Assembly (NCBI GenBank): GCA_035651595.1
Contig: DASRFJ010000130.1
Span: 1 to 6,032, forward strand
Reading direction: 5' to 3'
Length of the DNA: 6,032 nt
Source: JAFARZ01 sp035651595
Lineage (GTDB): Bacteria > Actinomycetota > Actinomycetes > Streptosporangiales > Streptosporangiaceae
Part shown: positions 5,919 through 6,032 of the stretch, piece by piece
Numbering within the stretch: position 1 is the stretch's first letter
Layout of the letters: every line of letters begins with the position of its first letter
Notes under the pieces: generated by a model
The model's database searches: none
The model's input: only the letters and a program-made list of their open reading frames with translations
What the model was told of the DNA's origin: nothing
Program-made: the position numbers and the translations under genes

Positions 5919-6010
5919 GCGATAACGTGCCGGATTACCCCATCGTGGTGGACTGACCCTCGTTGCGGGGGGTCATGGTTCCACGAAGGGGCAGGATTCC
6001 ACGTTATCGC
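5919..6010. repeat. 92-base segmented palindrome (candidate structured RNA, terminator or mobile-element relic)
   Basis: Three complementary segments are nested symmetrically. The outer stem is 5919-5929 with 6000-6010 (GCGATAACGTG, 11 of 11 pairs). The middle stem is 5938-5948 with 5981-5991 (10 of 11). The inner stem is 5954-5959 with 5970-5975 (6 of 6). A 10-base apical loop closes it (5960-5969). The intervening internal loops are exactly symmetrical, 8 by 8 and 5 by 5 bases. The 8-base loop carries GGATT on both strands, which in RNA would allow tandem G·A pairs flanked by G·U. The element ends 22 bases from the window edge, so what follows is unseen. It could terminate transcription from either side, be a structured RNA, or be a repetitive palindromic element. 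Confidence 0.85.
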
Positions 6011-6032
6011 GGACGCCGCCGCCGCATCCGCG

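Noticed and set aside
5919..6010. Integron attC site
   Set aside because: The ends do not fit the RYYYAAC and GTTRRRY core sites, and no integrase or cassette array is visible.
1..6032. CRISPR array, tRNA or rRNA genes
   Set aside because: The tandem units are contiguous without spacers, and no cloverleaf or rRNA sequence was recognised on either strand.

Overview
The window is high-GC DNA with strong G/C bias at third codon positions, GTG/ATG starts preceded by purine-rich ribosome binding sites, and protein families typical of Actinomycetota. The genus cannot be fixed from the sequence. All convincing genes lie on the + strand and point the same way.

Layout: 1-631 has no convincing gene. 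It opens with a 14-bp tandem repeat that probably continues off the left edge, followed by a G-rich tract and a less GC-rich spacer. It ends in a remarkable 27-bp inverted repeat (493-618) whose right arm abuts a near-consensus ribosome binding site. That site serves a 37-residue, Trp-rich, single-span membrane peptide (632-745). After a 90-base gap come four closely spaced genes with gaps of 16, 18 and 37 bases, very likely one operon: a TIGR03084/DinB-type metal-binding protein (836-1645), a DUF1702 protein related to the E3/UnbL proteins of enediyne clusters (1662-2630), a cytoplasmic SxxK serine hydrolase of the class C beta-lactamase/esterase fold with an extra C-terminal region (2649-4394), and an MFS exporter of the drug-efflux type (4432-5844). 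The last 188 bases hold a 12-bp tandem repeat and a 92-base multi-segment imperfect palindrome.

Working hypothesis (inference): the four genes form a small accessory operon. A DinB-fold metalloenzyme, a DUF1702 protein and a LovD-like or hydrolytic SxxK enzyme would process a small molecule in the cytoplasm, and the MFS protein would export it or a toxic relative. No polyketide synthase or peptide synthetase is in view, so a full biosynthetic cluster is not shown. The hairpin-led membrane peptide may be the first gene of the same transcript or an independent element. Four short tandem arrays in 6 kb, two of them inside genes with the frame preserved, suggest a region prone to replication slippage.
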